The notes under the pieces were generated by a model that made no database searches, was not told the DNA's origin, and saw only the letters and a list, made by a program, of their open reading frames with translations. From Prochilodus magdalenae (taxonomy: Eukaryota > Chordata > Actinopteri > Characiformes > Prochilodontidae), in contig JAMWET010000651.1 in assembly GCA_024036415.1 (NCBI GenBank), positions 16,001 through 80,000 on the forward strand: DNA of 64,000 nt, written 5' to 3'. Below, piece by piece: positions 53,472 through 63,755 of this stretch (position 1 is the stretch's first letter; every line of letters starts with the position of its first letter). The position numbers and the translations under genes are program-made.

Positions 53472-56220
53472 AATCTTTATATATGAATCCTAGCAGGCGG
53501 TGGATACTCCTCCTGCTCCCTGTGGGGAATTCACAGGGCTGTGTTAGAGGATTATGAATGACTGGCAGGCAGTCAGTGGAAATGAACCGGACCCTAATGA
53601 CATTTCATCGCTTGACAAAAAGCATTAAAATGAAAATATGTGTTGTTTTATTCAAACGGTAAAACTGGGCAGCAACAGGTCATGACCTGAACTCTCCCAG
53701 AAACACAAATGACTGATCAGCAGCATGCAAAGCCCAGCGAGGGACAACCAAGCCACGAAGAGCACGTCACGAAGCAGAGGTAGTCTCTGGAGCGCACTGT
53801 ATGAGACCACCCTGATCTGCAACATGAGGAGAGCCACCACCACTTGGACATCAACCACTGATACGTCCTTCAGCAGTGCCTAAAACTAAAGCTACGCTTG
53901 AGCCAGAGACACAACTCCCATGTAATGATAGCCTCTATTCCTGCATCTGCAGTGACCCAACTGGTTGAAGGTCTTCAACTGTCAAGGTCGTATAACAGAC
54001 CCACCCTGGGAATGATTGTTGTGCTTATCTGAGAAGGGAGCCAATGGAACAGTTGTTTCTACACTGAGAAAACGGGACACCTAACAACCACCCGGAACAC
54101 CTGGTAGACCCACCAGCATCGTCCCCGTCAGATAAACAGCACTTCCAAAGCTTTCGTCTTTGAGAGAGAGGGGACCAGCAAGAGCTCCACTCCTGCTTCA
54201 GATCTGAGAACCTCCACAGGTGTTTCTGTCCATCCTTCCACTGTGAGAAGACACCGTCTCAACGCTATGGAGGTCTGGATGGAGGTCTGGATAGATGTGT
54301 AGCTGTTCGAGAAGCTCATAACCCACTCCTCACAGGAGACAGTCATGTCAAACAAAGCAGCCGATGGTGGACAAAGCCCAGGCCTCAACATTACTGATAG
54401 CCGTTCTCTGCCGGAAGAACCCTGGTCCTAATTTGGTTCCATTCAGGTGTCTTAAACCTTGATGCTATTCAGGGACCACCCTGTGTTTGCACCAGGCTTA
54501 CTGGAACCATAGAACGTCAAAAGATATGACATCAATGTCAACAGGGGGCGCTGCACAGCGGTAGCAAACAGGAGTAACGACGTGGTGCAGCATATACGTT
54601 ACCACGGATCAACTACTGGTGATAAGAAGACATAGAGGAGGTTCCTCAGCAGACCACTAGGTGTTGCCATTGTTGCCTCCTCTGTCCTCAACAACAGACA
54701 CGCCCACAGATGTTGTCACAATTCGAGCTGAAGAACCTACTAGTTCATTGGTCCAGCTGGGAAGGAACTTTTTGGGTTCCAAACCCAGATTAATTTTTGG
54801 TGGAAATGCACCAAGCAGATATCGTTAAAAAGCACAATGCAAGTCCCCCAAAGAGCTACACCTAAAACATGGTGGTCACTTTTCCTTCAATCATGTGGAG
54901 TATTGGAGCAAATGTAGAAGGAACACTTTGGAATTAGTGCAGACATGGCCAGGAGGACCAATGAGAGCATTGGTATGCGAGACCTGGATCAACATCCAGG
55001 TCATCTGAATCTCCTTCAGGTATACACACTACTCTTCCAGATGAAGGTTCAGAGGTTAACCCTGTGAAGTTCTTCTCAATATTTTGGTAGAGAACATTTG
55101 AAGTCGTTATATCTCAAGGAAAGAGGTGTTGAACTTAACTCAACCTGATTGTGCCATCTCTACCAATCGGCAGAGGTACATTAGGCTAAAAGCATCCACT
55201 AGAGGGCACTGAGTCTTCCAATAGATACTCATCCATAGCGGAAGCAAGCAACAAGTATCACTCCACACATGTGGTCAGTTTATGATGATAAGCTTCCTGT
55301 ATCAGTATATTATAGTTTCAGAAGTTCAGAACTTTATACAACAAACCCTAAGGAGAGTAAAGTCATTTTTGAAAAGCATGCTCTACCAAACGGTCCAACT
55401 GTTTCTTTATGCTTTGCCGAAAGGTGACTATGCTAAGCTAAAGTAATTAAAACTGACCACGTGAGGATGTTAAAGGGTTGAAGATGGAGTACTGTCCAGG
55501 TCTATGGAGGACATGGCTAATTAACAGTGCTTGAACAACAACACGCCGAGTCTGAGCAACCGGGTGATGAACTCACTGTCAAGGTAGAGGCCTCCTCTTG
55601 ACGAGCCGGGAGAGTACCTGGAGGTGGTCCAGATGGTTTAGAACGAACAGCGTGATCTCTAGTGGCTCCCCCAGCGGGAACGGTTCTATCAGCCGGAATC
55701 ATGAGGGAATTTAATTATGCCGTTCCTTGTTTGTTTTGTTTTTCCGTAACCTCCAGCAGTCGTGCTTCTCCAAAGTGAAAAGTAAAGTTAGGGGATTAAA
55801 ACTTGAAGGCTCTGCTGAGGCCTGGGTGCTGAGGTGCAAAAGAAAGGGGGGAAGGGAGGGGGGACGCCAGCTTTAGAGCTCACGGCCAAAGGGCTCTAGC
55901 TCCAGCACTGGATTAAAGATGGCCTGGAAGCCCAGGGGCCATTTAGGGATAGCCTTTGTATGGAGATGAGCTCTGCTAACCATTTGACAAATGAAGTAGC
56001 AGTGAGGCGTGGGTTTAGTGATGCTGGGGCCCCAGGCAAGAGACAGGAAAGGGGCCCTCCCTGTGCTCTGTTCTCTCACTGAGTTGATCATTTTTGGATT
56101 TTGAGGTTTCGAGTAGCTGTTAAATAGAACCGTATCATTTAATACATGTATAGATTTTCATTTGTTAAGGTGGAATGAGCTCATTCTATTAGCAGGATAT
56201 GATGCTCATTATATATCATA
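53472..56220. other. Unassigned region with one possible Tc1-like remnant
   Basis: Around 54150-54275 the plus strand gives SKSSTPASDLRTSTGVSVHP then STVRRHRLNA, resembling the HTH linker of Tc1 transposases. Everything else from 53472 to 56220 is without a recognised exon, repeat or array. 55640-55800 looks single-copy. Confidence 0.4.
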
Positions 56221-56735
56221 CAGTGGGAGTCAAAAGTTTAGAGACACCCATCTAAATGGATGGTGTTGGTGATCTTAAAGACTCTACAGTCTTAACAGCT
56301 CCACCTGATGAGAGTCTGAACCAGTCCATATCCTGATACACCACATCTACTCCTGATGTACACAGTATGATACTCCTCCATATCTCCACCTCTAATATAT
56401 ATTTAGTGGTGTAAAAACTTTGATCTCTTTTTCTGCACAGTGTAAAAGCTCTAGCTCTCCTTTCAGGTTAGTGAATATTCATGAGGGACCGACCAATAGA
56501 ATCGCTCCAAACCTGCTTAGTAATAAACCTTGTTCTATCAGCTCCACTGCAGGGTAAGGAAGCTGGTTCATCCTCCTGCACAGCTCCATTCTGGAGGATT
56601 TAAGGTGGACTGTATAATTCCATGAGTGCTAGTTTATAGTTTGATGTCTTCACTTTTATTCTACAGTAAAGCTTTAAGATAAACATAAGGAGAACCTTCT
56701 ATGAGGAGGCGTGTCTAAACCTTTGACTGGTAGTG
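56221..56735. mobile_element. Non-autonomous Tc1/mariner-like element, family MITE-3
   Basis: The left end CAGTGGGAGTCAAAAGTTTA followed by GAGACACCC matches, inverted, the right end GTGTCTAAACCTTTGACTGG with TAGTG; TA on both sides. This is a widespread teleost terminal repeat (GTCAAAAGTTT...). About 515 bp, no transposase. Confidence 0.82.
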
Positions 56736-56807
56736 TATATGGTTATAACCTGGCTATTGTGTGAAGTCAACAGAGGGGCCTATAAATGTATGTAGCACCT
56801 GTAAATC

Positions 56808-57058
56808 GTCGCTGTCCAAAGAAAACCATGTATCTACATTTTTGTCGATTTTTACTTTTATGCCTCATTTGATCGCATTCGCTGCTCTTTACACTGTGTG
56901 GGAATTTCCTGAAGAATGGACCAACAGAAATGTCCCAAAACAGTTTGGAAAGACGTCTGGTTCCATTGACTTCTATTCAAATTAATCAAGGTTTTTAGCC
57001 TCTCCTGTAAAGTTGTCATTTTGGAGATACCAGTTTTTCTTTGGACAGCAACGATATA
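56808..57058 (-). mobile_element. MITE-2 element (copy g)
   Basis: Starts CGTCGCTGTCCAAAGAAAAC and ends TTTTTCTTTGGACAGCAACG, well-preserved inverted ends. Interior in the same orientation as copy c. Confidence 0.9.
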
Positions 57059-57737
57059 TTGAGACCCATGAGGACATGTGTCGTTGGCTTGCTTCTGCTA
57101 CAGGTGCGGTATATCGCGTTTGAATTATTTGCCGAACACTGTAATTAACAGCTACCCAACACCGGACTCTCTACACTAACATTAACACTAGCATCGTCAG
57201 CCGCCTTCCTCTCTTTCTCACCGGGTCCTAACAGCAAGTGGAGCAAGCAGTGAAGGCAAACCCAAAACGCTCCCACATTAGAACTAATGAAGCTGTCCGT
57301 TCCAGCTGAGCCACGGAGCGTGATGTGATGTGACAGGTCGTTTACGACGGACCAAAACAGCTTGGCTCATTTCTCTGCCGTTCCACCTCCAAATGAAGAA
57401 GGAGAAACTCTTCCAGGAAGGGGACGGAAGGAGGAATCTCTATCACCCTTCCAGCAAGTACTCTAAGGATTTTAGCAGAAAGGAAACAATCCGCAGAGGA
57501 ATTTCTGGAGCTGGAAGCAATCGAACGTCTTTTGTGTAGTGTCTCTGATTGATGAGGACACTCAGCCAGGCAGATACATATTCATAGGTGCATTTGAGAT
57601 GCTCTATACAACAGCATAGCAGTGAAGCTAGGGTGGCCACTTCCAAAACACCAAAATGGAGGACATCCCACTCCCAAAAGGAGGAGGGGTGGTCGGGCAT
57701 GATACTAGAACAAAATTAAGAGGGTTTGAGGATTTCC
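57059..57737. other. Unassigned, mostly single-copy sequence
   Basis: 57100-57560 shows no repeat. GAGGACATCCCACTCCCAAA near 57660 is shared with the ends of the duplicated Tc1 fragments at 58215 and 60405. Confidence 0.4.
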
Positions 57738-57861
57738 ATTATGCCATTTAGCTGACGCTCTTATCCAGAGCGACTTACAGGGTTAATCATATTACAGGTA
57801 GACCAGGGTAGCGTTAGGAGTCTTGCCCAAGGACTCTTATTGGTGAAGTGGACAACACAGT
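57738..57861 (-). mobile_element. SINE fragment, tail half (SINE copy 4)
   Basis: CATTATGCCATTTAGCTGAC then GCTCTTATCCAGAGCGACTT is the reverse of the SINE tail. The tRNA-like head is deleted. Part of the duplicated block described at 57738-58350 and 59698-60565. Confidence 0.8.
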
Positions 57862-57882
57862 TTCAGTGATTGTGGCCGTGGC

Positions 57883-58275
57883 ATGATTGGTACCACTTGG
57901 GCTGGTTTGAGGATTTCTACACTACTGATGTCCTGGGGCTTTCAAGCACAATGTCTCTAGAGTCTCTGAATGGGGTTCTGTGGACACCTTGTAGATGAGA
58001 GAGGTCAGCGGAGAATGGCCAGACTAGTTCAGGAGAAGCCAGAGTAACTCAGATAACCACTGACTGAAAAACCACAAGGCAGGTGGGCTCCCACAGCAGA
58101 AGGCCATGTCGGATTCCACGCGTGTCAGCAACGAACAGAAAGCTGAGGCTGCTGCGAGCATGGGCTCACCCAAACAGGGCAGCCACCATGACCATCCTTC
58201 ACCCTCTTCTAATGGAGGACATCCCACCCCCAAAAGGAGCTTACTAATTGACTAGCATTTAGAGGGCTGGCCTGT
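57883..58275 (+). pseudogene. Tc1-like transposase remnant, family Tc1-E (copy 1)
   Basis: The plus strand reads WHDWYHLGWFEDF near 57893-57930 in one frame and QRRMARLVQEKPE near 58010-58045 in another, followed by LSAKNRKLR-like SATNRKLRLL (about 58125-58155). These are HTH-region pieces of a Tc1 family. Multiple frameshifts; no DDE core. A second copy is at 60005. Confidence 0.7.
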
Positions 58276-59148
58276 GGTTAGGCGGTAGGCGAGTCACGAT
58301 ATCACATGATCTTGGTAAACCAATGAAATGCAGGGCATGTCTTTTGACACACACATTGTTTGGGAGTGAACATTTTAAATAGTTCATCCAGAAAAGAGGA
58401 CTAATAGGTGTCGGTCCAGGTATCACGGCGAACGGAGGGCTGGGAGTGGAAAAACTGGACCGCCAAAGGCCGCCACCAAAGGTACCGTATCAGGAAGCAA
58501 GTCCTAGAACAGAATTAGCTCTAGCTATAAGAGTAGTGGACTTATAGCTATATATACTGAAGTGGGCATATTTGAAGGCCTGGAGATCAGCATTAGCATT
58601 ATAGCAATACATGCACACTGCTAATGCTAATGGGGTGTACTAAGCAAGCCGTAGTGACCTGTGGGCATAGTTGGCCACAATAGCGTAACCAGGGTACTAT
58701 GGGAAGCCTACAGAGGCACAGACAGCCACAGCACTTATGTATCGAGGAACTGTAAAGTTGGCTTGCTTCTGCTACAGCTGCAGAATACCAGATCTGAATC
58801 ACTGGCAGTAGCTGTGAATCACTCCTTCTCCTAGGTCTACATAAAGGTGTCTACCTTTATAGATAGCACAGAGGCTATTACTTAACAGGTGTCTGAGATC
58901 AAGACAGCAGGCCAAGGCTGGATTTAAAAGGAAATCTAGTCCAATGGAACGTTTCCTATAGCACTCAAATACCTTTAAATCTGAATAAATCAACCACTGG
59001 CCACTCGGTTACCTTCAGTCTACACCACACTACATATCCAAACCTTTGCAGACGCCTGCCAGTCCAAGGTCGCTTTTGTAAACGAGGTTTTAATAGAGAA
59101 CTTACTATAGCAACAACCTGTTTCTTTAATTTTCAAACATGAGGCGAT
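58276..59148. other. Unassigned non-coding DNA
   Basis: 58276-58350 is still shared with 60469-60565 (GTCACGATATCACATGAT). The rest has no recognised exon or repeat. Confidence 0.4.
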
Positions 59149-59396
59149 CATCGCCGTCCAAGGAAAAACATGTATCTCCAAAATGGCAACTTTACAGGAG
59201 AGGCCAAAAACCTCATTTCATTTTAATGTCAATGGAACCAGACGTCTTTCCCAGCACTTTTGGGACATTTCTGTTGGTTCATTCATCATGCAAATCTCAC
59301 ACAGTGTAAACAGCAGCTGCTGTTTTCAAATGATGCATAAAAGTCAAAATGGACAAAAATGGAGATACGTGTTTTTCATTGGACAGCGAATGCAAT
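59149..59396 (+). mobile_element. MITE-2 element (copy h)
   Basis: Starts CGCCGTCCAAGGAAAAACAT, ends GTTTTTCATTGGACAGCGAA; interior AGAGGCCAAAAACCTCATTT and GACGTCTTTCCCAGCAC as in other copies. Confidence 0.9.
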
Positions 59397-59697
59397 TTGA
59401 CTGCATTCAGCCAAGAGAAGCTTCAGAAAGGACTGATGTTGGATCTGGAGTCGTAGATCACAAAAGTAGCTTCTCAAAGACATTGGATGGAGATCCATCA
59501 CTCCAAGGAATGCCATTCCACTGCTCTGATGTTGACACTGCACATCTTAGGGTCCAAAGCGTCCCGTTCTACTGGCCAATGCGTTTCTATGGAGATTGTA
59601 CAAGATGTGAGCATGCAGGTGAACCCCTGTATCAATGACGACTCCGAATTCACCAATTAGGAGGGCTACTCAGATCTAATTGTCCGTACACTGATTG
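59397..59697. other. Unassigned non-coding DNA
   Basis: No exon or repeat recognised. Confidence 0.4.
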
Positions 59698-59910
59698 CCA
59701 TTATGCCATTTAGCTGACGCTCTTATCCAGAGCGACTTACAGGTTAATCATATTACAGGTAGGCCAGGGTAGCGTTAGGAGTCCTGCCCAGGGACTCTAA
59801 TTGGTGAAGCACAGCGTAGTCACCCAGATGAGGAACCGAACCCCAATCTCCCACATGCTGTGGCAGCTCAATGACAAGTGGTGTTATACGTTGCGCCACA
59901 TCAACCCCCT
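59698..59910 (-). mobile_element. tRNA-derived SINE, full length (SINE copy 5)
   Basis: On the minus strand from 59910: GTTGATGTGGCGCAACGTAT (eroded box A), GATTGGGGTTCGGTTCCTCA (box B) and the tail AAGTCGCTCTGGATAAGAGC. Same tail as the other SINE copies. Confidence 0.82.
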
Positions 59911-60004
59911 GTTGCTAATAACAACCATCTAATCAAGCAATCATGTGGCAGTGGTCTCATATATAAAGAGATGTAGCTTCAGGCCAAGTTTCTATCAAGC
60001 CTAA

Positions 60005-60468
60005 TGCCCTGGCATGATTGGTACCACTTGGGCTGGTTTGAGGATTTGTACACTCATGGTGTCCTGGGGTTTTCATGCACAATGTCTCTAGAGTCTCCGA
60101 ATGGGGCAATAAAACAACACAGCCAATGAGCAGCGGTTCTGTGGACACCTTGTAGATGAGAGAGGTCAGCGGAGAATGGCCAGACTAGTTCAGGAGAAGC
60201 CAGAGTAACTCAGATAACCACTCTGTACAAGTGTAGCAAGCAGAAAAGTCCTCCAGACTGAAAAACCACAAGGCAGGTGGGCTCCCACAGCGGAAGACCA
60301 TGCCGGATTCCATGCGTGTCAGCAACGAACAGAAAGCTGAGGCTGCTGCGAGCATGGGCTCACCCAAACAGGGCAGCCACCATGACCATCCTTCACCCTC
60401 TTCTAATGGAGGACATCCCACCCCCAAAAGGAGCTTACTAATTGACTAGCATTTAGAGGGCTGGCCTG
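60005..60468 (+). pseudogene. Tc1-like transposase remnant, family Tc1-E (copy 2)
   Basis: Near-identical to 57883-58275 but keeps two blocks missing there: one after GAATGGGG (CAATAAAACAACACAGCC) and one after AACCACT (CTGTACAAGTGTAGCAAG). The latter corresponds to the TLYxC(S/G) segment of the transposase. It is thus the less deleted copy of the duplication. Another scrap of the same region lies at 60600-60690. Confidence 0.7.
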
Positions 60469-60734
60469 GTGTTCTTAGTGGCGGTAGGCGTCAGTCACGA
60501 TATCACATGATTTGGTTAAACCAAGGAGAAAGCAAGTGCATGTGCTTCTCTGAAACACACATGTGTGTGTCACATCAGCAATAAGACTACATGTCGGAAT
60601 TCCACGAACGTGTCAGCAACGAACACCGTAGCACAATGAATAAGCTGAGGCTGCTCAGAGAGCATGGCCCTCACCTAGAGACAGGGAGGACAGCGGAGTC
60701 CATCATAGGTAGCAAACTTCTAGACCTGCAGGAC

Positions 60735-61195
60735 ATCTACCAGTCCCGCTGTCTGAGGACATCTACCAGACCCGCTACCCAAGGACATCTACCGGTCCTG
60801 CTGCCCGAGGACATCTACTAGTCCCGCTGCCCGAGGACATCTACCGGTCCCTCTGCCCAAGGACATCTACCAGACCCGCTGCCCGAGGACATCTACCGGT
60901 TCTGCTGCCCGAGGACATCTACCAGACCCGCTGCCTGAGGATATCTACCGGTTCTGCTGCCCGAGGACATCTACCAGACCCGCTGCCTGAGGACATCTAC
61001 CAGTCCCGGTGCCCGAGGACATCTACCAGTCCCGCTGCCCGTGGACATCTACCAGACCCGCTGCCCGAAGACATCTACCAGACCCACTGCCCGAAGACAT
61101 CTACCAGACCCACTGCCCGAAGACATCTACCAGACCCACTGCCCGAAGACATCTACCAGACCCACTGCCCGAAGACATCTACCAGTCACGCTGCC
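60735..61195 (+). repeat. 26-bp minisatellite, about 17 copies, derived from the LINE
   Basis: The unit contains GACATCTACCAGACCCGCTG and CCCGAG. Because 26 is not divisible by three, three successive units read PEDIYQTHC, PKTSTRPT and ARRHLPDPL. Early units vary (ACCGGTC, ACTAGTC); the last five (from about 61060) are nearly identical GAAGACATCTACCAGACCCA units, the youngest end. Confidence 0.97.
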
Positions 61196-61366
61196 AGAGG
61201 AAAATCCAAAAGATCCGGTTGGACTGAAGCCCCCCAGCACACGGCCTGTTCACCTTAGTGCCATCAGGCAGGAGGTACCGCAGCATCCAGGACAGAACAA
61301 ACCGGCTGATGAACAGTTTTACCCACAAGCCATCAGGTTCCTGAACATGCTGTAAGCCCTGCACCA

Positions 61367-61998
61367 ATCAACCACCAACACCACCAATACCACCAACAAC
61401 AGCAACACCACCAATACCACCTGCACTACCAACACCAGCAACACCACCAATACCACCAGCACTACCAACACCACCAAGACCACCAGCACTACCAACACCA
61501 CCAATACCAACAGCACCACCAATACCACCAACACCAACTCCACCAATACTACTAACACCACCAATACCACCAGCACTACCAACACCACCAATACCACCAG
61601 CACCACCAACACCACCAATACCACCAGCACTACCAACACCACCAACACCAGCCACACCACCAATACCACCAGAACTACCAACACCAGCAACACCAGCCAC
61701 ACCACGAACACCACCAACAACAGCAACACCACCAATACCACCTGCACTACCAACACCAGCAACACCACCAATACCACCAACACCACCAGCACTACCAACA
61801 ACACCAATACCACCAGCACTACCAACACCACCAGCACCACCAATACCACCAACACCAACTCCACCAGCACTACCAACACCACCAATACCACCAGCACTAC
61901 CAAAAACACCAATACCACCAATACCACCAGCACTACCAACACCACCAACACCACCAATACCACCAGAACTACCACCACCAACAACACCAGCCACACCA
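61367..61998. repeat. ~630-bp (ACC)n-type array with second-order repeats
   Basis: Trinucleotide-based runs of ACCACCAATACC, ACCAGCACTACC and ACCAACACC. AACAACAGCAACACCACCAA occurs at about 61391 and 61711, so a ~320-bp block was duplicated. Minus-strand frames of 208 and 246 codons (GIGGVGSAGG, LVVLVVLV) are artefacts. A short (ATT)n run follows at 62008. Confidence 0.96.
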
Positions 61999-62297
61999 CT
62001 GCACTCGGATTATTATTATTATTAATACTCTTATATATCACCGCTATGGACAACATCACTGAGTCACTTTAAACAACAGGAATAGACATAAACAACAGCT
62101 CCGCTCTCTCTTAGACTATCCTTGTCTATTAAATGTACATATCAGAGAATTTCTACAGACCCCTGTGTATATTCTGTATTTTGTATTTATTTAATATAAC
62201 TCTTTTTTATTAACCTGAGTCTCACCACAAACATTTCAACAAATAAATGTCCTGACGGCAAATGACAAATAAACCTGAAACTTGAACTTGAACTTTA

Positions 62298-62945
62298 TAA
62301 TCGAGCAATGGAAGGCCTTACCCAGCACTAGTCTACTGTTCCTAACAAAGAGCTTGACGAGAGTACAGCACCGGCTAGTGTGGGTTCCGATCAATTAGAC
62401 TAGATCACAGATCCATCGTCACAATGACTGAACCGCCTGAAAGAATCTGTCCGAGACGCACGTCTCCGCTGCAGCACTATGTAAATCTGTAACAGTGAAT
62501 AAACCCAGCCATGACTAAATGGGTGGGTGTACTTTTCCGTGTTGCCGTCGAACCTCAACGAGTGCCAGAGCGTACCGTGGGGAGACTGAGCATCGCTTGC
62601 CAAACAAATCAGACCAGGTACTAAAACCGAACGGCAGAAAAACAAGAATGCAAGTGTGTCTTGTTTACGGCCAATTGAGCTGTCAGGAAGAGCAATGCCG
62701 AGCCCAATGGACAAGGACAGCGGCTGTCTTTGACTGAGCAGGTGCGTTTATGATGCAAGACCCATGTAATAAAGCCACGAAGAGGTCGGGGAAGAAAGAA
62801 CACAAAGAAAGGGCGGGGGGACCAATCGATCCCCGAGATGCACAATTCTCAGAACATCAGCAGAAAATGTGTATGTGACGTTCGTTTCCAAAAACGCCAA
62901 ACCTTGGACATGAGCTGCCTATATACATTTACACTCACCGCCAAA
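62298..62945. other. Unassigned non-coding DNA
   Basis: No repeat family or splice-bounded exon recognised. Confidence 0.4.
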
Positions 62946-63755
62946 ACAACAGCTGCACCCAGAGGGAGGTGTGGGAGTGCGGTGCTGCTGGGAAGGAAGA
63001 TAAAGGTGACCAGGATCAATAACTGATGATAAGTTTAGGCTGATATGATCAATATTTATTGAGCTACACATACAGAAGTCTGTCTCTCAGTATGGTGTTG
63101 GGCCTCCGTGTTTGCTAACCCAACACGCCAGACGTCTCGGTATGGAGCTGTAGAGGTTCCTAATGGTGTCCTGTGATGATCCATCCCATGCAGCTTGAAC
63201 ATCCTCACACAGTTCCTGCAGATGGTGCGGTAGGGGTGGAGGTGGATCAAGACTGCACAGTGTAAGTTCTGGAGTGGACAGTGACGCCAGGTCTTCTGGA
63301 CGTGTGACAAACAAACCGTTCATCTTGGTGCTGGACCACGGTGCCTCCACACACGGATTCGTTGGGCGTTCTCCAACCCAAGACTAAAGCGGGGACTCGT
63401 CACTGAGATGACCCGCTGCCATTCTGAGTCACTCCATGACAGTCTGGTATACATATTATTTTCTCTCTCCTTTATATTGACACCACTCGGGCAGTCAAAG
63501 TTTGGTGACGGTGACGTGGTGTTGAGGACAGTCGTGGTAATGGTCTGTGTGCATGTAGTCCTGCATGGTGCAGCCGTCTGCTAATGGTGCAGGATGACGC
63601 ATGGAGGACACCACTGCTCGCTGAATGTCTGCCGTCCTGGCTGTTGGGTTAGCCGTGCATAGTCAAGCATGAGGCCAGAAGTCTCACGATGTCAAACCTA
63701 TCCACCAGGTTTCATTCCTGTGGGTAGATTCCTTCTGGGTGCAGCCGTTCTTCTG
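62946..63755 (-). pseudogene. Tc1-B transposon with both ends, internally deleted (copy 7)
   Basis: Minus strand: the 5' end CGGCTGCACCCAGAAGGAAT lies at about 63743-63724, then the 5' non-coding part (TGAAACCTGGTGGATAGG), scraps of the N-terminal half, and the core with QRIRVW (about 63345, frameshifted). The C-terminus LQELCEDVQAAWDGSSQ lies at about 63225-63175. The 3' end AGCTGCACCCAGAGGGAGG lies at 62951. Insertions at about 63246-63282 and 63448-63480 interrupt it. About 810 bp, non-functional. Confidence 0.82.

Larger units (their letters stand above)
60591..62297 (+). pseudogene. Second LINE 3' end, split by two tandem arrays
   Basis: The plus strand reads GSKLLDLQDIYQSRCLR (60708-60758) before a 26-bp array and DIYQSRCQRK (61180-61210) after it. 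Then follow LVPSGRRYRSIQDRTNRLMN (61255-61315) and PQAIRFLNML with a stop at 61354. LPSGRRYRSIxxxTNR is the end of a LINE reverse-transcriptase ORF common in fish. After an ACC-type array comes a 3' UTR ending AATAAACCTGAAACTTGAAC, a short (CTTGAA) tail typical of LINE ends. 5'-truncated and inactive. It is a different family from the LINE at 45765. Confidence 0.82.

Noticed and set aside
61319..62059. 246-codon LVVLVVLV and 208-codon GIGGVGSAGG minus frames
   Set aside because: Artefacts of the ACC-type array.
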